From Histomonas meleagridis (taxonomy: Eukaryota > Parabasalia > Tritrichomonadida > Dientamoebidae), in contig WSYJ01000015.1 of the NCBI GenBank assembly GCA_020186115.1, positions 77,501-141,500 on the forward strand: a stretch of 64,000 nt of DNA, read 5' to 3'. Below, piece after piece: positions 39,339 to 50,579 of the stretch. The translations under genes were made by a program, and so were the position numbers. Numbering within the stretch: the first letter of the stretch is position 1; each line of letters begins with the position of its first letter. The notes below the pieces were generated by a model. It worked only from the letters and a program-made list of their open reading frames with translations, had not been told where the DNA came from and made no database searches.

Positions 39339-40694
39339 TTATTCTTTTTTAACTTTTTCTTTTGCCTTTTCTTCTTTGCCTACAAAGTTAAAGAGCAAAG
39401 AAGCAATAAGCAAAGCCACTGTTATCCACATATCGAATTTCACAAGTTGTTGTTGCGAGTTATACTTTCTCATGATCATTAAGAAAAATGATGCCAAAAC
39501 AGATGTAGTAAGTTGAGTTGTGCCCATAATCGCAGCTCTAATTTCAGGTTCATAATATTGTTTTTGGTAGTTCAGGAGAAGAGATGTTATTCCGCCATCT
39601 ATTGCTCCTGAAACTATCACTAAAACCAACAATGTAACTTTATCATTAAACCAAATAGCCATCAAATAATCAATTAACACAAGAAGAGCACAATATAAAG
39701 AAACAATGTATTTTGTTGGTATAAATTTGCTGATAATTGGCAAAACAAAAATTCCAATTAATTTGGAAATATTGAATATTCCAGAAATGGCACCATTTGG
39801 TAGTTTCTTTCCTGCGAAGAAAGCTACAAAAGAGCCATGTAATATTATTGGAAGAACTTCGTAGACCGTTACCATGAAGACCGTTAATGGAAGTCTTATG
39901 TCTTTTGGCTTAACAATCGAGAACAAAACTTTTGTAAAAGAGGTATTGGAATCTTTCTTGGTTTGTTGAGCTGTAGTGTAGAAACAGATATAAATTGGAA
40001 TCAAAACAAAGACAAATATTACGCATGCAATTAAAAATAGAGATTCGGTTCCATGATTTTCATTAATATAATCGCCAGCTGGTGAAACTAAAATGGAGAT
40101 AAGAAAACTGAAGAAAGATTTGTTCTCACTAAAGATAACATTTGAATTTGGTTGATTAGTTGATGGCTCTTCCAACAAAAAGAAGTCATTAAAAACAACT
40201 TTGTTCAAAGCAGCTCCTATTCCAGTGAAAACAGAAGCTAAATAATAGTTGGTTATACCACCAAGATATCTGAATAAGTTTCCTAATGAGGATACTATAG
40301 ATGCAAGTGCAAGAGACTTTTGATGTCCAATTTTACTTATAAATGCTCCAGTAAATATACTGAAAATTGCATTTGAAATAGTGAAAACAATTCTAATTTG
40401 AGCTGCCTGTTCTCTTGGTACTCCATGACTTGTGTAAAGGAGGCCGCAGAATGGGCCAACTAAGAAAATAGGAAAGTTAAAACAAATAAAAGTTACAAAG
40501 AATCTAATTTGAAGTAAATTAAATTTTTTGGACGTATTTTGTTTAACTCTCATCCATTTTATGAGCTTAATTGTTAAAGAAAAAATAGCAAACGACCAAA
40601 AAATATTCCTAGCTAGAGAAGGAGTCAGTTCCATGGTCGGGTGGAATGGAATAAAATTGAAAACAAAATGATCGTATATAACGCCAATGCGCAT
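39339..40694 (-). CDS. Major facilitator superfamily transporter, MFSD5-like
   Basis: 451 residues from the first ATG; a shorter start at 40634 (MELTPSLARNIFW) is equally possible. About eleven or twelve hydrophobic helices are visible. The first loop has a degenerate MFS signature (FISKIGHQKSLALASIVSS), and GYLL-type loops occur throughout. The C-terminal half has GAIDGGITSLLLNYQKQYYEPEIRAAIMGTTQ, which recalls the MFSD5 (molybdate-anion transporter) family's PE..RA motif after the helix 10 region. The C-terminus is Lys/Glu-rich. Substrate unknown; the molybdate link is only family inference. It is located in a membrane, with no visible targeting signal. Confidence 0.7.
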   Translation of the reverse strand: MRIGVIYDHFVFNFIPFHPTMELTPSLARNIFWSFAIFSLTIKLIKWMRVKQNTSKKFNLLQIRFFVTFICFNFPIFLVGPFCGLLYTSHGVPREQAAQIRIVFTISNAIFSIFTGAFISKIGHQKSLALASIVSSLGNLFRYLGGITNYYLASVFTGIGAALNKVVFNDFFLLEEPSTNQPNSNVIFSENKSFFSFLISILVSPAGDYINENHGTESLFLIACVIFVFVLIPIYICFYTTAQQTKKDSNTSFTKVLFSIVKPKDIRLPLTVFMVTVYEVLPIILHGSFVAFFAGKKLPNGAISGIFNISKLIGIFVLPIISKFIPTKYIVSLYCALLVLIDYLMAIWFNDKVTLLVLVIVSGAIDGGITSLLLNYQKQYYEPEIRAAIMGTTQLTTSVLASFFLMIMRKYNSQQQLVKFDMWITVALLIASLLFNFVGKEEKAKEKVKKE

Positions 40695-40931
40695 TGCAGT
40701 GTGATAGCGGATCAACTTTTGTGTGTGTCAAGGCAAAATTTTACCAATTTTGAATGTAAAATTATCATATTATATTTGAATATATGATCATTTTATGTTA
40801 CATTCAAATGGATAAAAAAACATAAAATTATTTGAATAAAAATGTTTAAATGTAAATTTTAATCAAAATTATGCTTGCAAGCATTGGATTAACCCAAAAA
40901 CAGAGGTCTCGGATACAATTGGTTTCGCGGC

Positions 40932-41748
40932 ATGCCTAGTGGAAAGAATTCATATCTTTGCGATGAAGATGAAAGACTGCTCGCAGATTGGGCATATGAA
41001 CAATTAAATTCAGTGTGGACGATTGAAGTTTTGTATTATGCTTATATGCTTAAATATAATAGAATGGAAATTGTAATAAAACTTTTAGATTTGCATCCTG
41101 GAATTGCAAATAATATTGGGGAAGTTAATGCTCACTCTCAAAACACCTACAAAATCATGGGCTAATGGATGGACACATAGATTTGGATATGAAGGAGTAA
41201 ATTGTCGTGATTTAGCACTTGAAAGATTGCCATCCGCAGATCCTCAAATTATTCAATCATGGATTTTCGGTGTTTTTCCTCTCTTATGCAGCCTTTTGAT
41301 GTAGGCATTGATGCACCTTTACAAAATTCACTTTAGAGAACACATGATTTTAACAAAGCAACAGGTCATGAATATTCAGAATATAACTGAAGCAGCACGA
41401 ATACAGATTTGGCATATTAATTGCTTTTTGACCGCGATATATCAAACCTTTACATATACAAATTGCAGAAATGCATGAAAAAAATCTGGTCAAAATGTTC
41501 AAAACGAACAATACAATCGTTTGAATATATCAGGACTTTTATTGACTTCTGATCAAGGATACGATATGATTAATTGTTATTTTGCTACAAAGTCAAATCT
41601 CCCTCTTCAAGAATTTAACACAGATTTCGGAAATATTTTGGTTCATTATGAAATGTGGAAGACATCATCCCTGGCCAAGGGAAGATTATTGAGCCCACTT
41701 CCACCATTCATTTTATATACACAAACACCAATTTTAGAATTTAATTAA
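40932..41748 (+). pseudogene. Relic of an HTH / transposase-like gene
   Basis: Three consecutive plus-strand frames give related-looking protein. 40932-41165 has LCDEDERLLADWAYEQLN...INNIGEVNAHSQN. After a frameshift near 41145 comes PTKSWANGWTHRFGYEGVNCRDLALERL (to 41304). A further open piece at 41350-41480 and one at 41521-41748 (LNISGLLLTSDQGYDMINCYF) follow. The segment S.WA.GW..RFGY after an acidic helical start resembles the CENP-B/pogo-type double helix-turn-helix of transposases and related host proteins. Several frame breaks make it a pseudogene. The match is by impression, not by search. Confidence 0.4.
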
Positions 41749-42810
41749 ATAAATATTTTGATTTTTTTTAAGTTTGATTTTTTCATTATTCAAGTTTAAA
41801 AACCTGAATAATTAACTTTTTCTGTCTTAATCAATAATTTTCGTTTTTAAGATAGTTTACACCTAAGCAAAAAATTTAAAATGATATGAACGTTAACTAA
41901 GGACCAAAGATTTCGAGTGAAATTTTCAAATTTTCACAAATTTGTTAAGCGTAAAATCTTTGCTATCACATTAATTGATGGTCTATCACACTACTGAAAT
42001 TACGTTAATCGGCGCCATGAATGTAACCGAGTAAACCATTAAATTTACCCTGAACGATGTGTAGGTTTTGATCGTCTTGTATTGAAAAAGTGTAATTTGG
42101 AGCTATTCAAATATCCATTGATATAGAAAACACAGTTTTTTTTCTAATGCATCTCATCAACTACTAGAAACTTCAGTGCCATTTGAGTACATATATTGAA
42201 GATAATTTGTTTTTATGATTCATGTAAACAAATAATGAGTTTTTTTTTATGATTTTTTGTGAAATTTTATAACTTGAAATTGAATTTAATTTCTAAAATT
42301 TCACATTCATACAAAAATGTTAAAATATTTAAATATTAATATAAATTAAAATTAAATTAATTGATTACTTGGATATTAAAAAACAAGCAAAACAGAATAT
42401 AATTACCAAAATGGAATTTGAATCATCATTGTTCAATATTTCAAATAGCAAAAGTAATGATTGAAAAAAATTCCATATTTAAAATAAACATCACTGATAA
42501 ATCAACTGAAGAATTTTCATTGTTATATATATGTCCCATTTTGATTGTTCATGAAGAAACACGAATAAATAAAGTGTGTTCCTCTTGTAACAATTGAAAT
42601 CCTCAACCGCTTATATCGGTACAGAATCTGTAGAGAGATACATCTCGGAATCAAAATAACTTTTATCATGTTTTGATATAGGATAATTGAAGTACTGTTG
42701 ACATTGCATTGATTAAAATATGATAGGAGAAACATAAAAACTATTCATAAATTAAAACAAAAATCAAGTAAAACGTGCTTTACATTATGTACATAAGGGA
42801 ATTCATTGTG
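41749..42810. other. Intergenic region of about 1 kb
   Basis: AT-rich. A 70-residue minus-strand ORF (42735-42523) has no family resemblance and looks fortuitous. The two AAAGATTT/AAATCTTT segments near 41905 and 41955 could pair. No RNA gene recognised. Confidence 0.4.
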
Positions 42811-43101
42811 CTAGGTATATCCTTGCTTTTTAATCCTTTCTTCTAGCTCTTCAATTTGCAATTTTAATTCTTCAATTCTTTTTCTTCTATCTTGATTTTC
42901 TTGTAGTAACTTCTCAATATCTTCTTGCTCTGTCACACCAATAGTATTTAAGAAACTAGCATAAGCTTCTGATTTTTGCTTTGGATTAGTATATATAGAA
43001 ATAATTGCGTCAGCTATCATATCAAGAGCTCCACTTTCTGTCATTTCATCTGAAAACGATTTTTGTTTCTGATTTATTTTTGGATTTGGGTTTTCAGACA
43101 T
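42811..43101 (-). CDS. Small coiled-coil protein
   Basis: A 96-residue protein with an ATG start. The first 20 residues are polar (MSENPNPKINQKQKSF). The middle (SGALDMIADAIISIYTNPKQKSEAYASFLNTIGVTEQEDIEKLL) looks like two or three amphipathic helices. The last 35 residues form a clear heptad coiled coil (RRKRIEELKLQIEELEERIKK). No known family recognised. It could be a small cytoskeletal or basal-body protein. Acidic and basic balance and clean boundaries support a real gene despite its size. Confidence 0.65.
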   Translation of the reverse strand: MSENPNPKINQKQKSFSDEMTESGALDMIADAIISIYTNPKQKSEAYASFLNTIGVTEQEDIEKLLQENQDRRKRIEELKLQIEELEERIKKQGYT

Positions 43102-43839
43102 TTTAAAGTTGATATTTTGTAGCCGTTTATATTTGTACGTTATTTACCAATGTTTCCGAATTTATCAATAAAAAAATATGGTTTTTCCCAATGTTGAAAA
43201 AAAATTATCTATTGTGCAATATATACTTTATTGTTATCTTAAAAATGTTGAATTTAGTATGTCTGATTATCTTATAAAAAAATAATCTAAACAGTACCAT
43301 TTGCAAAATGGATGATATTTTTAAGTTTTGTTTCAATACTGGACATCCCTTGCAATGCATAAATATATTTATAATTTATTTTTCTTAAACTGTTAAAAAA
43401 AACATAAAACTTTTCATGATTTATAATTGCATAAATAATTATGAAGATCACTTATCATTCCAACTTTCCTTTATTTCAAGAATCCATTCATCAGCATCTG
43501 GATAAATATGATCACACTGTTTTATAGATTTCAAATTTTGCAAAATATATAGTTAGTGATAAGATTTGAAGTTTAGCATGAAATAGCATCAATAAATGGA
43601 ACAAAATCGTTAAAAAGCATTTTAAAACATAGGTATCTTATCCATGATCATTATTATGAATATTTAATTATTTTAATTTCTTGTTCGAAAAATGATTGAA
43701 ATTTTTTAAAAAATTAGATTTATACTCGAAACATTTAAAAGCTTATTGACTTTTTTGAAAATTTAAGCTTTAAAGCTTTTCCAATTATTCTTGTTAAGTT
43801 CGATACAAGAATTGAATGTTTTACATATTATAATTCTGT
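43102..43839. other. Intergenic region with a short coding relic
   Basis: On the minus strand, 43552-43448 reads LQNLKSIKQCDHIYPDADEW and on to ILEIKESWNDK before a stop. This is a protein-like C-terminus without an upstream frame and so probably a gene relic or an unrecognised last exon. The rest is AT-rich and shows nothing. Confidence 0.35.
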
Positions 43840-43847
43840 GACGGTTT
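43840..43847 (+). promoter_or_regulatory. M3-like box GACGGTTT before the kinase gene
   Basis: Matches the M3 consensus and lies 18 bases before the ATG, within a leader otherwise made of A and T. Confidence 0.5.
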
Positions 43848-43865
43848 TATACCAAAAAAAAATTT

Positions 43866-46800
43866 ATGGAAGATCCAATCGAAGTTATCAACGGAGTAAT
43901 AGAATCAATCAACAAAGTTATATCGGCGGTTGAAAATGTTGTTGTTTATCAAGAGGAAGTTGTTCTTATCCGAAAATTAATTTCTTCATATGCCAGAACT
44001 CTCCGCAAATCAAATTATGCAAAAGCTGCTACTCTTACCATCGAACAGCATAGTAAATTCAACCAAATAAATTCCAAACTATCTGATCTCTGTGATACAC
44101 TTCAAATGATTTCAGAAGGTTTTTGGATCCAAATTGCACTTGATTGGTCTACCCAAAAACCGATGAATGATCTTATCTCCATCATGACAGCCATATCCTC
44201 ATTATTTAATCAATTAGATATCAAAGTCAAACCATATATTCCTTCTGATGACAAGATAGCCAAAGACTTTATAGTAATTTACAATGTTTTTGCCAAAGGA
44301 GCCAAAGACAATCCCAAAGTTCAAGAACGACTTAATTCAGTTACCGAATTTATGAATCTTCGAAACATTCCCATACCCGACAGCCAAGCCAGCATCTTGC
44401 CCGCCGATATTTTTGATGGCATCCAAGAATATATTGTGAAACATGAAGATTATAAGATTGAAAAACAAATTGGTTTTGGAGCGAGTGGCCAAGTATTTTT
44501 AGCCACCAGCTTAAAAGACGGCCAAAAAGTTGCAATTAAGCAACTTAATTCCACTAATCTTAATGATGTTGAAATTGAATCTTTCACACGTGAAATAGTG
44601 ATTTTGTCGACACTTCATCATCCATATTTAGTACGTTTCATTGGAGCGACAAATGTAGCTCCACATTGGATATTAACCGAATTTATGACTGGCAAATCAT
44701 TATATCATCGACTTCGAGATCGAAAAGGACTTACTCCTATGCAAAACACAGTCATTGCATATGAAGTAGCGCAAGGGATGGCCTTTTTACATTCGAAGCG
44801 AATTATTCATCGTGATCTTAAGACGTTAAATGTTTTACTTGATTCCAATTGCGAGCCCAAAATATGCGATTTTGGAATATCGCGTAAAATCACTGAATCG
44901 GATATCCCTATGACAGGTTTAATTGGCACATTTAATTATATGGCACCTGAAGTCATACGGAAAAGCCAATACAACTTAAAGGCGGACGTTTTTTCTTACG
45001 GATTAATGTTATGGGAAATGTTAAAGCGTGAAACCCCATATGATAATAAAGAAAAGGATCAAATGGGTATAGCTATAGCTATAGTTAATGGCGTTCGACC
45101 TGTTATTCCGAAAGGAACTCCGAAACCTTTAGAAAGACTTATTAAAGATTGCTGGACACAAGAAGCTGATAAAAGGCCATCATTTAATCAAATATTACGA
45201 CGAATGGAACGGGAAAACATCTGTTTTAAAGGCGCTAATGAGAAAAGTGTTAAAACATTTTACCAAAATAAAATATCGCAAAACTCAAAGAATAGAAATA
45301 ATGAAACGACAACAAATATACAAGAAACGGAATTCGAGAAGTTGATTCGATTAATTAAACAGCCGCCATCAGAAGAAACAAATAAATACATCGGAAACAT
45401 ATTAAACTCAAAAGAATCATTATATACAATTAAAGAAAATGGTTTCATCGAATTCGCTGTTCCCGAATTAAACACAACACAAAACATTGAACTGTTAACA
45501 GAGTTATTACTTAAGATCATTGATTCTTCAGCTTCTGTTGTTTCGTTTTTACATTCGAATGGTGCTAATTCAGTAATTAATATGTTACAATCGAAAGATA
45601 AAACTAAAATTGAATGCGCAACTAAATTAATTAAACATTGTAGTGATTCGATTGATGAAGAAAACGCAATTTTAATACTTCAACAATTGTTACAATTACA
45701 AAAGTATTGTTTAGCTGCAAAACTTTTAAAGAGAATTCATGGAAATGTATCAAATATTTTAAAGCCATTTTTGTCTGAAATACTTTCCGAAAGTGATAAG
45801 AAACAAGAAAGTAGAGCTTTTTTATTATCACGTTATTTCGCTAACGAAGGCTTAAATGAAGAATTATCTTCTAAAATTACTACAAAATTCGCTATCGCTA
45901 TGGGCTCTATCGAACTTATTGATAAACTATTGAAAATCGAAACGTTCACTAAACGGTTTTCGAATAACGATATCATTGAAATATTGAAAACGCTATCGGC
46001 GCCCACAAAAAATCCGAAATGTAAAGAATGCGCTTTATTAATAGCTAATGCATTACCGAATAAAATAATAGAAGAATTATCGAAATATCCCGAGTTTGTT
46101 AATAACATTGTCACAGTTCAAAACACAGAATTAGTTGCAATGTTTTTATATAAAATTTGTATGTCACCTGAAGGGTCACAAAATGTATTAAATAATGAGA
46201 AATATCTAACAGAGAACATACGTAATCCATTAATATTAAGTTTATTCATATTAATTGGCTCTTTTTATTCTGATAAAGTCATTGAGTTAAAATGGTTAAT
46301 GAATCGAATTTGTACATGTTTAAAGAAACGAAAATATATCGAAACATCATTACGAGTAATTGGTGTTATATCTCTTAATCCGAAATTCATAAAACAAAAC
46401 GAAATTAAACAAGAAATTATTAACATATTAAAAGATTCCGATTATACCGAATTAGAAATAACACTTTTGTTAGGAATTTTATATAATTTAACAACTATAA
46501 GAAATATAAAACTTAAAGATGATGTAATTTTTAATGCTTATCCATACATTTTATATTTGGCTGAAGCAAATTGCACTTACAGTGGTTTAGCTTTTAGAGT
46601 AATTTCGCGATTTCCTTTAATCGAAATCACTTCACATTGCTCTAAACGGATTTTTGACTTAATTCCAAAGTTTATCGAGAAAAGTGACATGCACGGTAAA
46701 TTGGCGGTTGGCGACTTTTTGTTAAAGTTCGCTAACGATCAAAATTACCTTGAAATCATTAAGTCCGATAAATTGGAAAAGTTAATTAATATGGAGTTAG

Positions 46801-46994
46801 TGAAGAATTCAAACCCAAGGATTTTTATAGCATTTTGTAGCGCACTAAAAGAATTGGGATATAAGATGACACAAGATGCATTTAACGCATTAAATACTTT
46901 GGCAATGCAGCCAACAATTCAACCGGACGAATTATCAAAGCTAAACGCTTTGGCGAAGTTTTACGCAACAGAAATGAGCAGCGTGAGCTGGTGA
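43866..46994 (+). CDS. TKL-type protein kinase with ARM/HEAT-like C-terminus
   Basis: 1042 residues. Residues 1-190 form a helical N-terminal domain of the kind seen in many trichomonad TKL kinases. The kinase domain spans about 196-460: glycine loop IGFGASGQVF (about 202), VAIKQL, HRDLKTLNVLLD (about 314), DFGISR (about 334), GTFNYMAPEV, and ADVFSYGLMLWEML. All catalytic residues are present, so it should be active, presumably on Ser/Thr. The HRDLK..N form and the WE(M/L) segment place it near the TKL group. A linker of about 40 polar residues follows, then about 550 residues of helical repeats resembling ARM/HEAT (for example LLLKIIDSSASVVSFLHSNGANSVINMLQSKDKTKIECATKLI). The role is probably signalling on a scaffold; the pathway is unknown. 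Confidence 0.9.
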   Translation: MEDPIEVINGVIESINKVISAVENVVVYQEEVVLIRKLISSYARTLRKSNYAKAATLTIEQHSKFNQINSKLSDLCDTLQMISEGFWIQIALDWSTQKPMNDLISIMTAISSLFNQLDIKVKPYIPSDDKIAKDFIVIYNVFAKGAKDNPKVQERLNSVTEFMNLRNIPIPDSQASILPADIFDGIQEYIVKHEDYKIEKQIGFGASGQVFLATSLKDGQKVAIKQLNSTNLNDVEIESFTREIVILSTLHHPYLVRFIGATNVAPHWILTEFMTGKSLYHRLRDRKGLTPMQNTVIAYEVAQGMAFLHSKRIIHRDLKTLNVLLDSNCEPKICDFGISRKITESDIPMTGLIGTFNYMAPEVIRKSQYNLKADVFSYGLMLWEMLKRETPYDNKEKDQMGIAIAIVNGVRPVIPKGTPKPLERLIKDCWTQEADKRPSFNQILRRMERENICFKGANEKSVKTFYQNKISQNSKNRNNETTTNIQETEFEKLIRLIKQPPSEETNKYIGNILNSKESLYTIKENGFIEFAVPELNTTQNIELLTELLLKIIDSSASVVSFLHSNGANSVINMLQSKDKTKIECATKLIKHCSDSIDEENAILILQQLLQLQKYCLAAKLLKRIHGNVSNILKPFLSEILSESDKKQESRAFLLSRYFANEGLNEELSSKITTKFAIAMGSIELIDKLLKIETFTKRFSNNDIIEILKTLSAPTKNPKCKECALLIANALPNKIIEELSKYPEFVNNIVTVQNTELVAMFLYKICMSPEGSQNVLNNEKYLTENIRNPLILSLFILIGSFYSDKVIELKWLMNRICTCLKKRKYIETSLRVIGVISLNPKFIKQNEIKQEIINILKDSDYTELEITLLLGILYNLTTIRNIKLKDDVIFNAYPYILYLAEANCTYSGLAFRVISRFPLIEITSHCSKRIFDLIPKFIEKSDMHGKLAVGDFLLKFANDQNYLEIIKSDKLEKLINMELVKNSNPRIFIAFCSALKELGYKMTQDAFNALNTLAMQPTIQPDELSKLNALAKFYATEMSSVSW

Positions 46995-48135
46995 TGTAAA
47001 TGTCTTTGTTAAAAATTTGAGGTTCGAAATTATATTTTTTTTTGTTGTAACATGAAACGTTTCCCAAAAATAAACGGTTTCCAATTGAATACTTTACGCT
47101 CAGAAAAAATTGTTGCAAAGGTGATTGAAAAGCAGTCAAAAACATATAAGTCGACCGTTATGATAGTTGGAAGGCTATCGTTTGACAATTTTGTGTAATA
47201 TTCTCAAATTCTACATGTAGAAAATTTTTGGTTTGTGCTGTTTGACACCAAGCTTTATTTGATTAGTGGTTGATGTTGGTAATCGATCAATTGATCGAAC
47301 ATCCACCTCAACAATATTGCTTGAAAATTTGTTCTTATGAGTGAACTCCTTTGCATTAATTGTTGCTTTGGTGGTTCAACCATAACTGTTGATCATTACC
47401 CGCAACACATCTATTTTTTGCGACGGCAAAAAATTTTTCTTCTCAGAGAGAACATGTTCAAAAAGTTCTATCGTATCTCTATCGTAAAAGTGACATTGGT
47501 GTAACATAATGAAACAGCGAAATAGCAATTCTCAAAAAAAATTAAAAACCCAAAACCACAATTTTCAAAATAAAAAAAAATTAGACATTTTTACTTCTAA
47601 ATATATGAATTAAAAATGGACTCAATCAATTTGATCTTTTTAATAATAAAAAGAATTTTAAAAAGAATTTTCTTGATTTTTTCACTTGTTGATTATTTTA
47701 ATCAAGGAAGTTTGTTCGAATGGGGCCTGTGAATTGATATTTCATAGAAAAAAATCAAATTTCACAAAATTCAGTGATAGATTTTTATTGGCCCCTAATG
47801 CATTCATTCGAGCTTGTATTTTATCTATTTGATTTCACTATTAATCGAATCCTCTAGGCCATTTTTGAAAAAAATGCAAAAACAAAGTTGGCCAATAAAT
47901 ATATTTGACTAAGTTTGGTCGACAAAAAACACGATGCGAAATAACCTGACGAAAGAGTTGGATGTAACAAAAAGTAATGAAGGGCAAAGAATGTAAAATT
48001 TGATGATTTTAAATAATAAAATTTTCATGAAAAATTGAAAAGTTGAACAATATTATAAATGTTTTTAAAATCAATGTATTATATTGAAGATGAACAGAAA
48101 TATCCATTTAAATTCGATACTAAGCAAACAATAAT
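46995..48135. other. Intergenic region of 1.1 kb with promoter-like boxes
   Basis: No ORF of note. An M3-like GACCGTTA (47153-47160) is followed at once by a small hairpin, GATAG...CTATC (47162-47179). At 47486-47495 there is a sense AAAAGTGACA box without a gene behind it. The stretch 47160-47480 is less AT-rich than its surroundings and could encode a non-coding RNA. I could not match it to U1, U2, U4, U5, U6 or other known RNAs. Confidence 0.35.
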
Positions 48136-50574
48136 TTATTTAAACAAAGTCTTCATAATGTCAATTGATCTATTTAGTTCACTCTGAAACATTTCATTTC
48201 TGTACAGTGGCTCTACGTTATCATCTCTCAGCACTTCCATATATACATTATATTGCTCCTTGAACTCGTTCAGCATTAAACTTTTTTCGTTTTCGTTTAA
48301 CTCATTACCAAATGCCTCCAAACAATTTGCGATTGCGCACATCGCCAACAAGCTATAAGACTTATGTATTAACATATTCATTTGTCCATTTCTATTAAAT
48401 TGCGGACAACATATTACAATTGCAGCGTATACATCCTCCACGTCGCAAACCATATCATTTAACTCCTTATTGAGAAGTTGCAACAAATTATTTGCGAATT
48501 CGATGCATTCGTTTTCATTTTTATATTTAAAGAATATAGTAACCAAAAAATTGGGATCAATTTCATCATATTCTTTTTTGATAAGGATTTGGAGCATTTT
48601 GTTGATAATTGTAATCAGATTAGGGAACAATGGCTTTATAATGATTATATAATTAATGATTATTTTTAAAGCAGGTCCAATTGCAGCCATTCCACTTTCG
48701 ACATGATCTAAAATTTGGAATGATATCGAAAATATAATTTGGAAATAATTTTCGTCCGAATATTCCGACGTGTCAAGTAATATTTGGAGGAATTCATCAG
48801 AAAAATATTCGATAATCTTTGGCTTGTTTTGTATTATGTCGAGAAGCCATTGAAAGATGAGCTCGATTAATGGCATCTTATTTTCGGCTAATTCTAAAAA
48901 GTTCGGAACACACGCAAGAAAATCGCTTCCGTATGCATATAAGGAACTATTGTCCGGATCATTTTCTTCGAAAAAATCATTGAAGAGTAAAAGAACTTGT
49001 TTAAGTGACTCAAAAACATATTGTTTAATAGAATCACCAGAGTTTGTTATTATTAAATTTAATGTTCTCGGAAGTGTATCTGTTTTAAACTTATTATTAT
49101 ATTCAAATGCAAGTGGAATTAATACTTGAAAATCAGGTGGACTTAAAGTAGGTGATAAGGTACCTAATATAATAATCGAAAAATATGTAATAAGTTCACA
49201 TTGAAGAGTTTTTATCCACTCGCACAATTTTGGAAGTAAATTCAATTCATTTGAAAATTGAAAGAGATAACCCTCGTTCAAAAAACTGATAAAATTCAAT
49301 GCGCCGGCAAGCGAAACAATGTCTGGCGGGTTCTGAATTATCGGTACAATATAATTTTGAATGAATCCGTGAAAAATTGAAAGGCCCTCCACAGATTTCA
49401 GGTTTCTTAAAAATTGAGCAAGGAAATTGAAAACGGAATAAACGGTCAAGCTGTTTGGATTCTGAAGGTCTGCTTGAGCTAATTCCAATGCGCAAACATA
49501 TATAAGAAATGTCTTTTCTCCGAAATTCATCGAATTGATAAACCTTTCCGCCGATGCAACAATCGTCGGAGATGTTAAATCAGGATGATAACTATCCAAA
49601 AACATTTGTAAATCCAGATTCTTAGGATCAAAATTTTGTGAAATGTTAAACCAAACAAAAATAAAGCCTTTAAGTATAAGAGGAAGACATGGAAGAAGTT
49701 GATTATCTTGTGAAAAGTTTTTCTCTTTCATTGCAAATCCTAAAATTTCTAATAAATATTGAAATGCTTTAGTTGTAAAGTGAGGGCTATTCTTATACAC
49801 ATTCATTGTTTGAACTAATCGATGAAAATCAATGTTTTTATCATAACCGTTCGGAATGCAATAATATAAAATTCGAGCGATTCGAAATACAAGATCAAAC
49901 CCGGGAGTGTTTGGGTCATTGAGTAAGAAATAATATAAAATCTCGAAAATAGCATTAAGAATTTCAAATGGTATTTCAGGAAAGATCTTGTTGCAACAAA
50001 TAAATAAATAATAAATATACAAGTGAATAAAGTAAACATCTGAGGCCGGAGGTTCATTTTCACTTCGTTTTTGAATATATATGATAACTTGTTGAATGTT
50101 ATTTATTAGAAGACCAAGAAATTGTTGACATAAAAATTCTCTCTTGTCTTCATGAATTACACTTATGGATGCTATTAAAAGAAAAACTATTTTTAGATTA
50201 ATATAAGACATATTTGTTAATAAATGAGAAATGTATTGGAATAATATTTCAAATGACCCATGCAATGCTAAGGATTCCGATATTATTTCCATACATCGTT
50301 GGATTTCTCCATTTTGAATTTGATTTAAAGATTCAAATGAATTAAGAACAAAATGAAACCCATCTTCAGAGCTTTCTGCTATTTTCTTGAGTTGTATTAT
50401 GGATGCTTTACGAATTGGAAGCGGAGTTTCTGGATTATGTACAATATTTAATATATTGACTCGATACGATTCTAATGGACACAATGAAGTCAAAATTGCT
50501 TCACACTCTCTCGTTGTGCTTGTAAAAGATTGATAAAGGAGTTCTTGAATTTGTTCAATGCTTGGAGCTGACAT
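48136..50574 (-). CDS. Importin-beta-family transport receptor (importin-7/8-like)
   Basis: 812 residues, all helical repeats of HEAT type. The N-terminus has an importin-beta-N pattern: tandem helices then a segment NPETPLPIRKASIIQLKKIAE, like the PLPIRQAAAIQLKNL of importin-7/8 and Cse1. The rest is diverged (FQILDHVESGMAAIGPALKIIINYIIIIKPLFPNLITIINKML). Such receptors carry cargo through nuclear pores under Ran control. It is shorter than the usual 950-1040 residues. The ATG is immediately preceded by CCTTT, the M5 initiator known from T. vaginalis. The karyopherin call is good; the subfamily is a guess. Confidence 0.7.
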   Translation of the reverse strand: MSAPSIEQIQELLYQSFTSTTRECEAILTSLCPLESYRVNILNIVHNPETPLPIRKASIIQLKKIAESSEDGFHFVLNSFESLNQIQNGEIQRCMEIISESLALHGSFEILFQYISHLLTNMSYINLKIVFLLIASISVIHEDKREFLCQQFLGLLINNIQQVIIYIQKRSENEPPASDVYFIHLYIYYLFICCNKIFPEIPFEILNAIFEILYYFLLNDPNTPGFDLVFRIARILYYCIPNGYDKNIDFHRLVQTMNVYKNSPHFTTKAFQYLLEILGFAMKEKNFSQDNQLLPCLPLILKGFIFVWFNISQNFDPKNLDLQMFLDSYHPDLTSPTIVASAERFINSMNFGEKTFLIYVCALELAQADLQNPNSLTVYSVFNFLAQFLRNLKSVEGLSIFHGFIQNYIVPIIQNPPDIVSLAGALNFISFLNEGYLFQFSNELNLLPKLCEWIKTLQCELITYFSIIILGTLSPTLSPPDFQVLIPLAFEYNNKFKTDTLPRTLNLIITNSGDSIKQYVFESLKQVLLLFNDFFEENDPDNSSLYAYGSDFLACVPNFLELAENKMPLIELIFQWLLDIIQNKPKIIEYFSDEFLQILLDTSEYSDENYFQIIFSISFQILDHVESGMAAIGPALKIIINYIIIIKPLFPNLITIINKMLQILIKKEYDEIDPNFLVTIFFKYKNENECIEFANNLLQLLNKELNDMVCDVEDVYAAIVICCPQFNRNGQMNMLIHKSYSLLAMCAIANCLEAFGNELNENEKSLMLNEFKEQYNVYMEVLRDDNVEPLYRNEMFQSELNRSIDIMKTLFK

Positions 50575-50579
50575 AAAGG
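50575..50579 (-). promoter_or_regulatory. M5-like initiator CCTTT at the importin-like start
   Basis: Minus-strand CCTTT abuts the ATG. In T. vaginalis M5 overlaps the transcription start, which would give an almost leaderless mRNA here. Confidence 0.45.

Noticed and set aside
47160-47480. Spliceosomal snRNA (an AATTTTTGG Sm-like site near 47224)
   Set aside because: None of the diagnostic U1, U2, U4, U5 or U6 core sequences was found nearby.
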